The position numbers were made by a program, and so were the translations under genes. From NCBI RefSeq assembly GCF_003711845.1, contig NZ_RHLQ01000027.1:1-48124 (forward strand): DNA of 48,124 nt, in the 5' to 3' direction. The notes under the pieces are model-generated. The model was not told the origin of the DNA. It did no database searches and was given only the letters and a program-made list of their open reading frames with translations. Below are positions 8,858-17,328 of this stretch, piece by piece. The DNA comes from Lysinibacillus halotolerans (lineage in GTDB: Bacteria > Bacillota > Bacilli > Bacillales_A > Planococcaceae). The first letter of the stretch is position 1. Every line of letters begins with the position of its first letter.

Positions 8858-9520
8858 ATGGTGAAAGTTAGACAGGATGCTTGGCTAAAAGAAAATGATG
8901 AACTATTAGCTGAAGCAGTATTACGACATGTAAAAGAAGGTAGTACACAATTAAACGCCTTCGAGGAAGCAGGTGATGCATTAAATCGAACAGCAGCTGC
9001 ATGTGGTTTCCGTTGGAATGCTGTCGTTCGTCGTCTATATGAAAAAGAACTTGCTGAAGCAAAAAAAGAAAGAAAAGAGAGAATGCGAGTATTAGGAATG
9101 AATGGTAGACGCCGTTCACAAGGTGTTTATTTACTACCAAATTCTCAAAATAGCGAAGAAGTAAAATCAATTCCGTTATCCGCATTAAATCTCGATATTG
9201 TCATTGCCTATTTATTGCGTTTACAGCATCAAACTGGGAATGACAATGAAGCTACTAAATGGCGTCATATTGCCAATACAGCAACCGAAAAAATTAAAGA
9301 ATTAGAAAATCAATTAAAACGACTAGAACAAGAGAATAAAGAAATTCGTGAAGATTACGAGCAATTCGTTCAAATCATGAATCGCGCTCGTAGATTAGTA
9401 ACACTAGAAGAAGATGAACCACGTGTTGCTCCAGTATTTAAAATGGAGAAAAACGGAAATTTAGTTGCAAACTATTCAAATAGTAGTAGTGAAAAAGAAA
9501 ATGTGGACGTGCCAAATTAA
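8858..9520 (+). CDS. rsfA: RsfA-type prespore transcription regulator
   Basis: A 220-residue DNA-binding regulator of the RsfA family, known in B. subtilis (ywfN) to fine-tune sigma-F-dependent genes in the forespore. The N-terminus (RQDAWLKENDELLAEAVLR...TAAACGFRWNAVVRRLY, residues 4-60) is a Myb/SANT-like helix-turn-helix. Residues about 135-180 form a coiled coil (KIKELENQLKRLEQENKEI), likely for dimerisation. The tail is acidic and Ser/Asn-rich. AGGAGG lies just upstream of the start. Position between ywfO and lipL matches B. subtilis. Confidence 0.9.
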   Translation: MVKVRQDAWLKENDELLAEAVLRHVKEGSTQLNAFEEAGDALNRTAAACGFRWNAVVRRLYEKELAEAKKERKERMRVLGMNGRRRSQGVYLLPNSQNSEEVKSIPLSALNLDIVIAYLLRLQHQTGNDNEATKWRHIANTATEKIKELENQLKRLEQENKEIREDYEQFVQIMNRARRLVTLEEDEPRVAPVFKMEKNGNLVANYSNSSSEKENVDVPN

Positions 9521-9540
9521 CGGCGCATCCACGTTTTTTT
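9503..9540. terminator. Terminator between rsfA and lipL
   Basis: GTGGACGTGC (9503-9512) pairs with GCGCATCCAC (9523-9532), with G-U pairs, followed by a T run to 9540. The 5' arm lies inside the last codons of rsfA. A-rich sequence on the other side may also serve lipL on the minus strand. Confidence 0.8.
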
Positions 9541-10378
9541 ATTTTTTATTTAACATTTTTTCATTCCGTTCAAAAACTCGTTTCAAATAAAAGGAATATA
9601 GTTCCATTTCTTCTTCATTTAAAGAGGATAAGTGAGTTTCATTGCTTAGTTGCTGCAACACATTTTGAATACGGAAAACCGTATCTTGAACTGTGATTCT
9701 TTTATTTAATAATTCACTTAAACTAGCCATTACTTCTGGTTGTATCGTTGGATAAGCAAATTTTGTTTTTTCCCTTTTTAAACTGATATCATAAAAATCT
9801 TTAATCAATTTTGCCCGATTACTGCCACTACCTTCGATACATAAATAAATTTGCACAGCAACTCCTTGTCTTAATCGACGTTGGGAAATACCTGCAAATT
9901 TCTTTCCATCTATACTTAAATCATAGGATCCTGGACAGTAAGAACCGATAATTTCATAAGCTTCTATTTTTTCAGCGGCTTCAGGAAATAGTAATTTGAT
10001 GAAGTCTACCATCATGTCATATCCAGAATTAATATGGATTGTTCCAGCCTGTTCTGACATAATAATAGAAATGTTTAATACTCCACTATCTAATAAAACT
10101 GCAAGACCACCAGAGTTGCGGACAATTGCTCGATATCCATTATTATTTAATAATTGAATACCTTCTTGAATGAATGGTAATCGATGATCTTGAATACCAA
10201 GAACAACTGTCTGATCATGAACCCATGTACGAACTGTTGGACTTGATTGTAATTGTCCTACAAGTTGACAAAGGGTATCATCCATCGCAAAGGATTCGAG
10301 GGGTGTTCGATTTTTCATTATAAGAGACTGGTCTATAAACCGCCATGTTTGTTGTTGTAATAACGGATGCATATTCAA
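9539..10378 (-). CDS. lipL: Octanoyl-[GcvH]:protein N-octanoyltransferase
   Basis: Moves octanoyl groups from GcvH to the E2 subunits of 2-oxoacid dehydrogenases during lipoate synthesis, by a Cys-linked intermediate. The 279 residues form a biotin/lipoate ligase-like catalytic domain. The catalytic Cys is in GSYCPGSYDLSIDGKKFAG near residue 150, followed by the conserved Lys and QRRLRQG. In B. subtilis the gene (ywfL) sits beside rsfA and hemQ, as here. LipM is a related enzyme but differs in Cys context. Confidence 0.93.
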   Translation of the reverse strand: MNMHPLLQQQTWRFIDQSLIMKNRTPLESFAMDDTLCQLVGQLQSSPTVRTWVHDQTVVLGIQDHRLPFIQEGIQLLNNNGYRAIVRNSGGLAVLLDSGVLNISIIMSEQAGTIHINSGYDMMVDFIKLLFPEAAEKIEAYEIIGSYCPGSYDLSIDGKKFAGISQRRLRQGVAVQIYLCIEGSGSNRAKLIKDFYDISLKREKTKFAYPTIQPEVMASLSELLNKRITVQDTVFRIQNVLQQLSNETHLSSLNEEEMELYSFYLKRVFERNEKMLNKK

Positions 10379-10596
10379 TTACTCCTTAAGAAAAACAATT
10401 TACTGTAAATTAAGCATACATGAAAACATCTCTTAATCAATGTTTTCTTCTTGTTTTTATTTCATTAATAAGAAAGATGAATGATTTAAACGTCTTTTGA
10501 ACGTGTCTGATTGTTTATACTAATGACGAATTGGTGACATCCAACAAAATCCCTTTCTTCTAACAAGGAATTATTTTAAATTTATGCTAAGATAAT

Positions 10597-10611
10597 TGTG
10601 AATGATTATCA
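10597..10611. promoter_or_regulatory. Fur/PerR-like box in front of hemQ
   Basis: TGTGAATGATTATCA fits the 7-1-7 Fur-family consensus TGATAATNATTATCA at 12 of 14 informative positions, with a perfect right half (ATTATCA). It lies 18 bases before the hemQ start and overlaps the likely transcription start. Its position would allow iron- or peroxide-dependent repression; this is inferred from sequence only. Confidence 0.4.
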
Positions 10612-10629
10612 ATTAAGGAGTGTTTACTA

Positions 10630-11385
10630 ATGAACGAAGCAGCAATTACATTAGATGGCTGGTATTGCCTACATGATTTTCGTGCGATTGATTGGGCATC
10701 TTGGAAATTAGTTTCTGCAGAAGAACGTACAAAAGCAGTAGATGAATTTGTACAATATTTAGAAAAACTAAACGAAGCCCATGTAGCAAAAACTGGCTCC
10801 CATGCATTTTATTCAATTATCGGGCAAAAAGCAGATTTTATGTTAATGATTCTTCGCGAAACACCTGAAGAACTTCAAGAATTGGAAGCAGAATTTAATA
10901 AATTAGCAATCGCTGATTTTACGATTCCAACTTATTCTTATGTTTCTGTAGTGGAACTTTCTAACTATTTAGCTAAGGATTCTGACGAAGATCCTTATCA
11001 AAATCCACATGTTCGTGCCCGTTTATACCCTGAGCTTCCACGTACTAAGTATGTTTGCTTCTACCCAATGGACAAACGTCGTGAGGGTAATGATAACTGG
11101 TATATGCTAAACATGGAAGAACGTCGTGAATTAATGCGTTCCCACGGTTTAATTGGCCGTAGCTATGCAGGAAAAGTTAAACAATACATTACTGGTTCAG
11201 TTGGTTTAGATGACCACGAATGGGGTGTCACTTTATTCTCTGATGACATGCTTCAATTTAAAAAGATCGTTTACGAAATGCGTTTCGATGAAGTATCAGC
11301 ACGTTATGGAGAATTTGGTGAATTCTTAGTCGGCAACTTGTTAGATAACGATAAATTAGTTCAATTTTTAACAGTTAACAAGTAA
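10630..11385 (+). CDS. hemQ: Coproheme decarboxylase HemQ
   Basis: Last step of the Gram-positive coproporphyrin-dependent haem pathway: oxidative decarboxylation of coprohaem III to haem b. The 251-residue protein is a chlorite-dismutase-family member of usual length. Conserved segments are [15 protein letters not shown] at 8-22, [20 protein letters not shown] near 137-156, and [22 protein letters not shown] near 166-187, which carries the haem-ligand His. AAGGAG lies 8 bases upstream of the ATG. Other hem genes are not in the window. B. subtilis homologue is ywfI. Confidence 0.96.
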   Translation: MNEAAITLDGWYCLHDFRAIDWASWKLVSAEERTKAVDEFVQYLEKLNEAHVAKTGSHAFYSIIGQKADFMLMILRETPEELQELEAEFNKLAIADFTIPTYSYVSVVELSNYLAKDSDEDPYQNPHVRARLYPELPRTKYVCFYPMDKRREGNDNWYMLNMEERRELMRSHGLIGRSYAGKVKQYITGSVGLDDHEWGVTLFSDDMLQFKKIVYEMRFDEVSARYGEFGEFLVGNLLDNDKLVQFLTVNK

Positions 11386-11410
11386 TTAGTAAGCGTATAC
11401 TTTTCAATCA

Positions 11411-11460
11411 TAAAAAACGAGACGTGGTCGAATTCCTTCGACATTACGTCTCGTTTTTTT
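11411..11460. terminator. Bidirectional terminator between hemQ and the small membrane gene
   Basis: AAAAACGAGACGT (11413-11425) pairs with ACGTCTCGTTTTT (11446-11458), with an inner TCGAA/TTCGA stem. It overlaps the last codons of the convergent gene at 11444. Confidence 0.9.
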
Positions 11461-11623
11461 CATCTTCCTTTGTCTTCAAAATAAGAATAATTGTATTAAT
11501 TAAAAATCCGATAAATAAAATTAATACAAACAAATACCAATGCAATGGTTGTTCGTAAAAAAATGCGACTAGAAATGAAATAATCGCACTGATGACAATT
11601 CCAACCCAAATACCAATCTGCAT
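11444..11623 (-). CDS. Small two-helix membrane protein, unknown function
   Basis: A 59-residue hydrophobic protein with two predicted transmembrane helices (about residues 3-20 and 28-50) joined by a short FYEQPLHW loop and ending in a charged tail (KTKEDEKNET). The start at 11623 is chosen because AAAGGAG lies 8 bases upstream; an in-frame ATG at 11656 has no ribosome site. The stop codon lies inside the terminator shared with hemQ. I do not recognise the family. Clear ribosome site and terminator support that it is a real gene. Confidence 0.7.
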   Translation of the reverse strand: MQIGIWVGIVISAIISFLVAFFYEQPLHWYLFVLILFIGFLINTIILILKTKEDEKNET

Positions 11624-11656
11624 AGGTTGAGCTCCTTTATCTTCACATAATTTCAC

Positions 11657-12185
11657 TACGTCATCATTTATTATTCCCGGATTTATTCAAATTCAATCTT
11701 TTATCGAAACTCTTCCTTTGTACTATTTTATTAATCATTTAATCGTTTCATTCAATTTTTACGAACCAATTAGTACTCCAATCATAAATTAATGTCATAG
11801 GCATTTTTTTATCATTTATTTATTCTTAAATGGTAGTAAAAGCATACATTAATATAGGGAGCTTTGGAAAAACGGCGTAAAACTATCTACTGAAGCCCAA
11901 TTCCCCTGCTTAGCCTATGAAACTCCTGTGGCAAAAAGGAGACAGAAATTTAGAAATGCTATTGTCGGAAGTATCGTGTGAATAGGGTCAGTGTAGACGG
12001 TCTGGTTTTTTGGAGAGAAACATATTGTAGGGATAGTTGCCCCTAGAGTTGAAAAGATTCATAACAAAATTTTGCCTGCCTAGTAGACACTATTATGGAC
12101 TTTTTATCGTTCTCTTTCCTTCCTGCCCAGGCGAATATCTAAGTTAATGAGTACTTAAATATTTTAAATGAAAGGATGTTTTTGG
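11657..12185. other. Gene-free stretch before gerQ
   Basis: About 530 bases with no convincing reading frame on either strand. CATACATTA at 11843-11851 matches the -10 box of the mother-cell sigma factors (sigma-E CATACANT, sigma-K CATANNNTA) but lacks a matching -35. From about 11870 to 12130 the base composition is richer in G and C than the flanks, so it may be a long gerQ leader, an RNA, or remains of a lost gene. Confidence 0.5.
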
Positions 12186-12644
12186 TTGGTTTATTATTGG
12201 AGTCCAAGTGGTCAAAGACAACAACAAGGTTTCCCTCAATCTCAATTCGGACAGCAACAATTTTATCCACAAACAGGTCAACAATATTTCCCTCAAACTC
12301 AAACACCTCCACCTGTTTCCGTTCCAAGTGGAACAACTTTGCCACAAACAGGTACAACAGGAGCTGGAATGAGAGGCGAAGAATCTTATATTGAAAACAT
12401 TTTAAGATTAAACAGAGGAAAGCCTGCTACTTTCCATTTTACTGTTCCTACAGCTACAGGCGGTGGTAATGGAAATACTGTATCAGTTCGAGGTGTAGTT
12501 GAGGCAGCTGGGCGCGACCATGCGATTATTCGTGAATTGCAAACAAACCATCGTTATTTATTCCCAATGATTTATTTCGACTATGCAGAATTTGATGAAG
12601 AAGTTGCTTATTTCAACCAAACACCAGGTGTAACAGATCGATAA
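12186..12644 (+). CDS. gerQ: Spore coat protein GerQ
   Basis: Inner spore coat protein, cross-linked by transglutaminase (Tgl) in B. subtilis and needed for correct placement of the germination hydrolase CwlJ. The N-terminal half is low-complexity and Gln/Pro/Tyr-rich (QFGQQQFYPQTGQQ), the type of sequence used in coat cross-linking. The C-terminal domain holds the GerQ signature ESYIENILRLNRGKPA, the GVVEAAGRDHAIIRE segment and YLFPMIYFDYAEFDEE. TTG at 12186 is preferred: AAAGGA lies 9 bases upstream, while an in-frame ATG at 12168 has no ribosome site. The protein would then have 152 residues. Confidence 0.93.
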   Translation: MVYYWSPSGQRQQQGFPQSQFGQQQFYPQTGQQYFPQTQTPPPVSVPSGTTLPQTGTTGAGMRGEESYIENILRLNRGKPATFHFTVPTATGGGNGNTVSVRGVVEAAGRDHAIIRELQTNHRYLFPMIYFDYAEFDEEVAYFNQTPGVTDR

Positions 12645-12648
12645 AACA

Positions 12649-12698
12649 AAAAAACATCCACCTCAGGGCCATTATTGGTTCGAAGTGGATGTTTTTTT
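12649..12698. terminator. Bidirectional terminator after gerQ
   Basis: AAAAAACATCCAC (12649-12661) pairs with GTGGATGTTTTTT (from 12685), with a 23-base loop. It serves gerQ and the convergent amidohydrolase gene. Confidence 0.88.
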
Positions 12699-12701
12699 CG
12701 T

Positions 12702-13883
12702 TTATTTACTAGTGTTTAAATAGTTTAATGTAGCCATCCCTAATGTTTTAGCTGCTACTAACATCGCCCTTTCATCAAAATTAAAGCGCGCATGATGATG
12801 AGGATAAGCAACTTCCCAATTCGGATTCTTTGCTCCTGTAATGAAAAACGTACCAGGAACCCTTTCTAAATAATAAGAAAAATCTTCACCAATCATAAAA
12901 GGAGGACATTCGATCACATTTTTTACTTCAGGAACGTTGCAAGCAATATCAGCAATAAATTGAGTTGCCTTTTTATGATTGACAACTGGCGGATACCCTC
13001 TCTTAAACGAATATTCATAAGTAGCATGGGATCCTTCACATACCGACTTAAGAAGAAGTTCAATCTCTTTTTCTATTAATCCTTGAACCTCTTTATCAAA
13101 AGTACGAACAGTACCCTTCAGTTCAACTTTATCCGCAATGACATTGAAAGGATTGATGGCTTCAAAATGACCTACAGAAATAACTGCAGATTTTAAAGGA
13201 TCTAACCTACGGGATACAATGTTTTGCAGCTGTGTGACAAACTGGGACGCGATTACAATCGCATCAACTGAATGATGAGGTTCAGCTCCGTGACCACCTT
13301 TACCTTGAATCGTTATTTCAAATCGATCAGCAGCTGCCATAATCGCACCATTACGCACTAATATATCCCCTAATGGTGTCGGTGCCCATAAATGGGTACC
13401 AAAAATGATATCGACTCCTTCTAAGCATCCATCATCAATCATTGGCTTTGCCCCACCAGGCGCTACTTCTTCTGCAAATTGATGAATCAATACGACGTTA
13501 CCTTGAAGTTGATCTCTCATTTCAGTTAACACTTTTGCAAGTACTAAAAGTGTAGCAGTATGTCCATCGTGACCACAAGCATGCATAACGCCATCTACCT
13601 TCGATTTATAAGGAAGATCATTTTCTTCTTGAATGGCAAGGGCATCAAAATCGGCCCGTAAAGCTACGGTTTTTCCAGGTCTTGAGCCACGGATTGTAGC
13701 TACTACACCCCTTCCACCAACCCTTTCTCGAACCTCTAAACCTAATTTTCTATGATAGTTTGCTATAAAAGCAGGTGTATGTACTTCATGAAATGATAAT
13801 TCCGGATTTTCGTGTAAATAACGTCGAATCGATATCATCTCTTCATAATATTGATGTAATGACGAAAATAATTGCTTCATCAT
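12702..13883 (-). CDS. M20-family amidohydrolase (N-acyl-amino-acid/hippurate hydrolase type)
   Basis: A 393-residue zinc-dependent aminoacylase-like peptidase of family M20D. Metal and catalytic motifs are visible: GVMHACGHDGHTATL near residue 95, HQFAEEVAPGGAKPM near 134, GTHLWA near 162 and the C-terminal GEDFSYY near 328. The dimerisation domain (GKGGHGAEPHHSVDAI) sits in the middle. Such enzymes release amino acids from N-acyl or N-benzoyl conjugates; the substrate cannot be told from sequence. ATG 13883 has AAAGGGG seven bases upstream. It is a single gene with its own terminator. Confidence 0.88.
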   Translation of the reverse strand: MMKQLFSSLHQYYEEMISIRRYLHENPELSFHEVHTPAFIANYHRKLGLEVRERVGGRGVVATIRGSRPGKTVALRADFDALAIQEENDLPYKSKVDGVMHACGHDGHTATLLVLAKVLTEMRDQLQGNVVLIHQFAEEVAPGGAKPMIDDGCLEGVDIIFGTHLWAPTPLGDILVRNGAIMAAADRFEITIQGKGGHGAEPHHSVDAIVIASQFVTQLQNIVSRRLDPLKSAVISVGHFEAINPFNVIADKVELKGTVRTFDKEVQGLIEKEIELLLKSVCEGSHATYEYSFKRGYPPVVNHKKATQFIADIACNVPEVKNVIECPPFMIGEDFSYYLERVPGTFFITGAKNPNWEVAYPHHHARFNFDERAMLVAAKTLGMATLNYLNTSK

Positions 13884-14016
13884 TTAAGCCCCTTTCACAC
13901 ATTATTTTAATATACATATGTTTTTTAAAGGTATGTTCATTCCCTTTTACATTAACATCATTTTAAAGGATAAAAGCATAAATTGTTAGTTTATTCTAAA
14001 AATTTGAAGATAAAAA

Positions 14017-14052
14017 GAAGGAGTAGCCCTAAAAAACTCGGACTACTCCTTC
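14017..14052 (-). terminator. Terminator of the CxxC-ywdI-ywdK set
   Basis: GAAGGAGTAG (14017-14026) pairs exactly with CTACTCCTTC (14043-14052). On the minus strand it ends in CTTTTTAT, just after the ywdK stop. Confidence 0.85.
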
Positions 14053-14058
14053 CAACAA

Positions 14059-14442
14059 TTATACGTTTTTATATTTTGATACCGAAACGATGAGAAGAAT
14101 CCAACCAGCTAAAAATAATACGCCACCTATTGGAGTTATCGCTCCTAAAATGCGAATTCCTGAAAGGGCTAGCACATATAAACTTCCAGCAAAGAAAATA
14201 ATTCCTGCATTCATAAAAATAGCTGCCATTTTAAGCTGTTTAACCGACCCTAATAACTTGGAACTCATCAATATACCAATTACTAAAATGGCCGCTGCAT
14301 GAAACATTTGATATTGAACCGCCGTATCCCAAATACCTGTACTATAGTCATCTAATATTCCTTCTAATGCATGGGCACCGAAAGCACCTAATGCTACTGC
14401 TAAAAAACCATGAATAGCCCCTGATATAATAGAACCTTTCAT
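14059..14442 (-). CDS. ywdK: DUF423 membrane protein, YwdK-like
   Basis: A 127-residue integral membrane protein with four predicted helices and the DUF423 signature (GAIHGFLAVALGAFGAHALEG at the N-terminus, GVLFLAGWILL at the C-terminus). Function unknown; the family is widespread in bacteria. It is the last gene of a three-gene minus-strand set, 53 bases after ywdI, and ends at a strong terminator. B. subtilis ywdK also lies close to gerQ and ung. Confidence 0.92.
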   Translation of the reverse strand: MKGSIISGAIHGFLAVALGAFGAHALEGILDDYSTGIWDTAVQYQMFHAAAILVIGILMSSKLLGSVKQLKMAAIFMNAGIIFFAGSLYVLALSGIRILGAITPIGGVLFLAGWILLIVSVSKYKNV

Positions 14443-14495
14443 TTATAAACCTCTTCTCTTTAATACAGTCTTTTTTATGTAACCAATTTTAAAAA

Positions 14496-14792
14496 CTAAA
14501 AATCAAAAATCGAATCTCCATTTGCATCTTTTTCTTGTAACTTATGTTCATTAATTGAAGAACGATGAATAACGTTTGATGAAGTGTCACTAATTTGCTG
14601 ATGAACTTGATAAAAACTAGTTGCTAACGTTTGATTGGGTAATGCTTGCTGATTATTACTTCTTGTTAAAGCAACGTTGCATAATGCACGAATAGCACTT
14701 AATTGTTCTCTTATTTGTTGTTCATCTTGGACACCTTTTGCATCTGCTACAAGTTGCTCGATTTCATCTAACAATTGATGATAAGAAATCAT
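14496..14792 (-). CDS. ywdI: YwdI family protein (DUF5327)
   Basis: A 98-residue soluble, mostly helical protein of the YwdI/DUF5327 family, function unknown. Helical segment MISYHQLLDEIEQLVADAKG at the N-terminus is followed by QQIREQLSAIRALCNVAL, a Ser/Gln-rich middle and a conserved acidic end GDSIFDF. The ribosome site GGAGGA lies inside the last codons of the small Cys gene upstream, whose stop is four bases before this ATG, so the two are coupled. Confidence 0.85.
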   Translation of the reverse strand: MISYHQLLDEIEQLVADAKGVQDEQQIREQLSAIRALCNVALTRSNNQQALPNQTLATSFYQVHQQISDTSSNVIHRSSINEHKLQEKDANGDSIFDF

Positions 14793-14796
14793 ACGA

Positions 14797-14973
14797 CTAC
14801 CGTTCCTCCATTTTTAGTTTAGGGGTAAATTGCATACAATCTAAACCAGAAGATTGCTTCACAACAAGTGAGGGTAATTGTTTGGATTTAAATTGATATG
14901 CTGTACATCCCCTAGGGTTATGCTGATCCCACGTTACGCGGAAGTATCGGCATTTAAAGCAATCCACTTTCAT
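14797..14973 (-). CDS. Small four-Cys protein upstream of ywdI
   Basis: A 58-residue protein that starts at ATG 14973 and stops at TAG 14797-14799. It begins MKVDCFKCRYFRVTWDQ and has CxxC at residues 5-8, a third Cys in NPRGCTAY near 23 and a fourth in SGLDCMQF near 46. Four spaced Cys suggest a zinc or iron-sulfur site. AAAGTGAG lies 9 bases upstream. The stop is only four bases before ywdI, whose ribosome site it contains, so it is the first gene of the ywdI-ywdK set. It lies about 130 bases downstream of ung on the same strand. I do not know its function; similar short Cys proteins occur in other bacteria. Confidence 0.78.
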   Translation of the reverse strand: MKVDCFKCRYFRVTWDQHNPRGCTAYQFKSKQLPSLVVKQSSGLDCMQFTPKLKMEER

Positions 14974-15099
14974 TTACAGCAACTCACTTTCTATTTCAAT
15001 TTATCATGATTCGATTCGAGAGAAAAGTTTTCCGATTTCTTCTGTTCACCTTCTTAGCCTAGAAAGGCAAAACAAATTCTATAAAATGCGAATCCGATT

Positions 15100-15780
15100 T
15101 TATTCATCTAAACGCCAATCAATTGGTTGTTTCCCCCACTCCTTAAGCTTTTCGTTTATTTTTGAAAATGGTTTACTACCGAAAAATCCTCTATAGGCAC
15201 TTAACGGGCTTGGATGAGGAGCTTGGATGAGGAAATGATGATTCCCCTTCTTATCAATAATCGTTTTCTTCTTTTGTGCCGGTTTTCCCCATAACACGAA
15301 AATAATCGGATCTGGTCGCTCTGCTAATTTTTCAATAACCTTATCCGTAAATTGTTCCCACCCTTGTCCTTTATGGGAATTGGCTTCACCTTGTCGAACC
15401 GTTAACACTGTATTTAATAAAAAAACACCTTGGTGTGCCCATTTTATTAAATATCCATCTTTTGGTATAGGGTAGCCTAGATCACTTTGCAACTCCTGGA
15501 ATATGTTTCGTAAGCTTGGAGGATGGGGTACTCCTTTTTTTACCGAAAAACACATTCCATGGGCTTGACCAGGACCATGATATGGATCCTGCCCTAAAAT
15601 AACAACTTTTATATCTTTATAGGCAACTGTTTGAAAAGCACTCATGACTTCTTCCTTTGGTGGATACACTGTGGATAGACGATATTGTTCATCTAAAAAA
15701 TTTTTTAAACTTATGTAATAAGGTTTATTCATTTCATCTGCGAGTACTTCTTGCCAATCATTTTGTATCGACATATTCAT
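15100..15780 (-). CDS. ung: Uracil-DNA glycosylase
   Basis: Removes uracil from DNA to start base-excision repair. The 226-residue protein has all family-1 UDG motifs: GQDPYHGPGQAHGMCFS near residue 64 (catalytic Asp and Tyr), LLNTVLTVR near 122, and HPSPLSAYRGFFGSKPF near 189 with the catalytic His. AGAGAGGTG lies 8 bases before ATG 15780. In B. subtilis ung belongs to the same ywd neighbourhood. Confidence 0.97.
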   Translation of the reverse strand: MNMSIQNDWQEVLADEMNKPYYISLKNFLDEQYRLSTVYPPKEEVMSAFQTVAYKDIKVVILGQDPYHGPGQAHGMCFSVKKGVPHPPSLRNIFQELQSDLGYPIPKDGYLIKWAHQGVFLLNTVLTVRQGEANSHKGQGWEQFTDKVIEKLAERPDPIIFVLWGKPAQKKKTIIDKKGNHHFLIQAPHPSPLSAYRGFFGSKPFSKINEKLKEWGKQPIDWRLDE

Positions 15781-16003
15781 TTAATCAACACCTCTCTTTT
15801 TAAACTACTTGAACTATTCAGCAGTTGCAATGATTGATTAATATGTTCACTAAATTTATACAGAATCCATATGAGGGATTTAGCCATGATGAAAAAAACT
15901 GACATTATACTTTTTATAATATCTGACTATTTTTATAAAGTCAGAGTTGCTTTATACTTTAGAACCATATATATAATGACATAATTAAAGGAGTATGAGA
16001 TAG

Positions 16004-16837
16004 ATGGCATTGAAAAAAACATTAACAATTGCTGGCTCTGACGCTTCAGGTGGAGCTGGATTAGAAGCGGATTTAAAAGCCTTTGAAGAACATAATACTT
16101 ACGGAATGGCTGCTGTAACGGTAATCGCTACAATGGATCCTGATAACAATTGGAGCCACGGCGTTCACACATTACCAATCAATGTATTACAAGCCCAATT
16201 AAAAACTGCCTTTTCTACTGGCATCGATGCATTAAAAACAGGCATGTTATCTACAGAAGAAGTTATTCAAACTACTGGTGAAGCAATTTCTGCTTCTGGA
16301 GTTGAAAAAGTAGTCATTGACCCAGTTATGGTATGTAAAGGAGAAGATGAAGTATTAAATCCTGGTACAGTTGATGCAATGATTCAATACTTATTACCAA
16401 ATGCTCTTGTAACAACACCGAATCTTTTCGAAGCTGGTCAACTAGCTGGAACGGGAACTCCAAAAACAATTGAAGAAATGAAAGTAGCTGCTCAAAAAAT
16501 TAACGCCCTCGGTGCAAAAAACATCGTTATTAAAGGCGGACGAGCATTAAATAGTGACAAAGCAGTAGACTTATTCTACGATGGACAAACTTTCTATTTA
16601 TTAGAAACTCCTAAAGTAGATACTACTTACAATCATGGTGCCGGCTGTACTTTCGCCGCTAGTGTTACTGCAAACCTAGCAAACGGTTTATCTGTAAAAG
16701 AATCAGTTATTGAAGCAAAAGAATTCGTAGCAGCTGGTATATTACATGGATGGAAGTTAAATGAATTTGTTGGTCCAGTATACCACGGTGCAAAACCTCG
16801 CCTTGGTGCACCAGAAGTAACAGTAACGGAAATATAA
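16004..16837 (+). CDS. pdxK: Pyridoxine kinase PdxK, ThiD-like ribokinase fold
   Basis: ATP-dependent kinase for vitamin B6 vitamers, of the ThiD/PdxK2 group. The 277 residues begin with the typical TIAGSDASGGAGLEADLKAF and contain KTGMLST near 79, VIDPVMVCKGED near 107, VVIKGG near 168 and the anion-hole/catalytic NHGAGCTFAAS near 209. B. subtilis ywdB, the syntenic gene, was first called thiD and acts mainly as pyridoxal kinase. HMP(-P) kinase activity (ThiD) cannot be excluded from sequence. AAAGGAG lies upstream of the ATG. Confidence 0.88.
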   Translation: MALKKTLTIAGSDASGGAGLEADLKAFEEHNTYGMAAVTVIATMDPDNNWSHGVHTLPINVLQAQLKTAFSTGIDALKTGMLSTEEVIQTTGEAISASGVEKVVIDPVMVCKGEDEVLNPGTVDAMIQYLLPNALVTTPNLFEAGQLAGTGTPKTIEEMKVAAQKINALGAKNIVIKGGRALNSDKAVDLFYDGQTFYLLETPKVDTTYNHGAGCTFAASVTANLANGLSVKESVIEAKEFVAAGILHGWKLNEFVGPVYHGAKPRLGAPEVTVTEI

Positions 16838-16852
16838 TTTTTTATTAAGTTA

Positions 16853-16884
16853 GCAGTGTGAACATCTTCACACTGCCTTTTTTC
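16853..16884 (+). terminator. Terminator of pdxK
   Basis: GCAGTGTGAA (16853-16862) pairs with TTCACACTGC (16867-16876) around a 4-base loop, followed by CTTTTTTC. Confidence 0.9.
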
Positions 16885-16963
16885 ATCTAGAAACCTTTTT
16901 CTTTTCATAAAGTAACATTTTTTACTATACTTATTAATAAATAGATGTGAAAGGAGAATTAAG

Positions 16964-17314
16964 ATGAAGGAAGTACAAATTGACGAGCTCCAAGAATTGC
17001 TTAATTCTTTTGCGAACAAAGACGTCTATATTCATCTAGAAACAACAAATGGAGCTTATGCTACACATTTTGATGAAAAAGTGTTCAATGCAGGGGCTTT
17101 CATTCGCAATGCTAAAATCCGATATGAACTAGCAAAAATCATTGAAGATACCCCACACCGAGTAGGACTAAAAATGGAGCATGGTTGGGTCTATGCCCAA
17201 GGTATTACTCATTATGAAATGGATGAAAAAGGTCGTTTATTAATGGCTGGATTAGACTTTACAGGAAAACTTGCTGTTGCACTAGAAATTAGTGAAACAC
17301 CATTTTCTTATTAA
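16964..17314 (+). CDS. yojF: YojF family protein (DUF1806)
   Basis: A 116-residue soluble protein of the DUF1806/YojF family. Conserved parts are KDVYIHLETTNGAYATHF, AFIRNAKIRYELAKI, RVGLKMEHGWVYAQG and LLMAGLDFTGKLAVALEIS. The molecular role is unknown. It is nearly always encoded directly before bshB2, as here with a 14-base gap, which links it to bacillithiol metabolism. AAAGGAG precedes the ATG. Confidence 0.92.
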   Translation: MKEVQIDELQELLNSFANKDVYIHLETTNGAYATHFDEKVFNAGAFIRNAKIRYELAKIIEDTPHRVGLKMEHGWVYAQGITHYEMDEKGRLLMAGLDFTGKLAVALEISETPFSY

Positions 17315-17328
17315 GGAGTGGATTTAAT

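Noticed and set aside
12139-12394. Short frames overlapping the start of gerQ
   Set aside because: They are alternate frames of the Gln-rich GerQ N-terminus, an expected artefact of repetitive codons.
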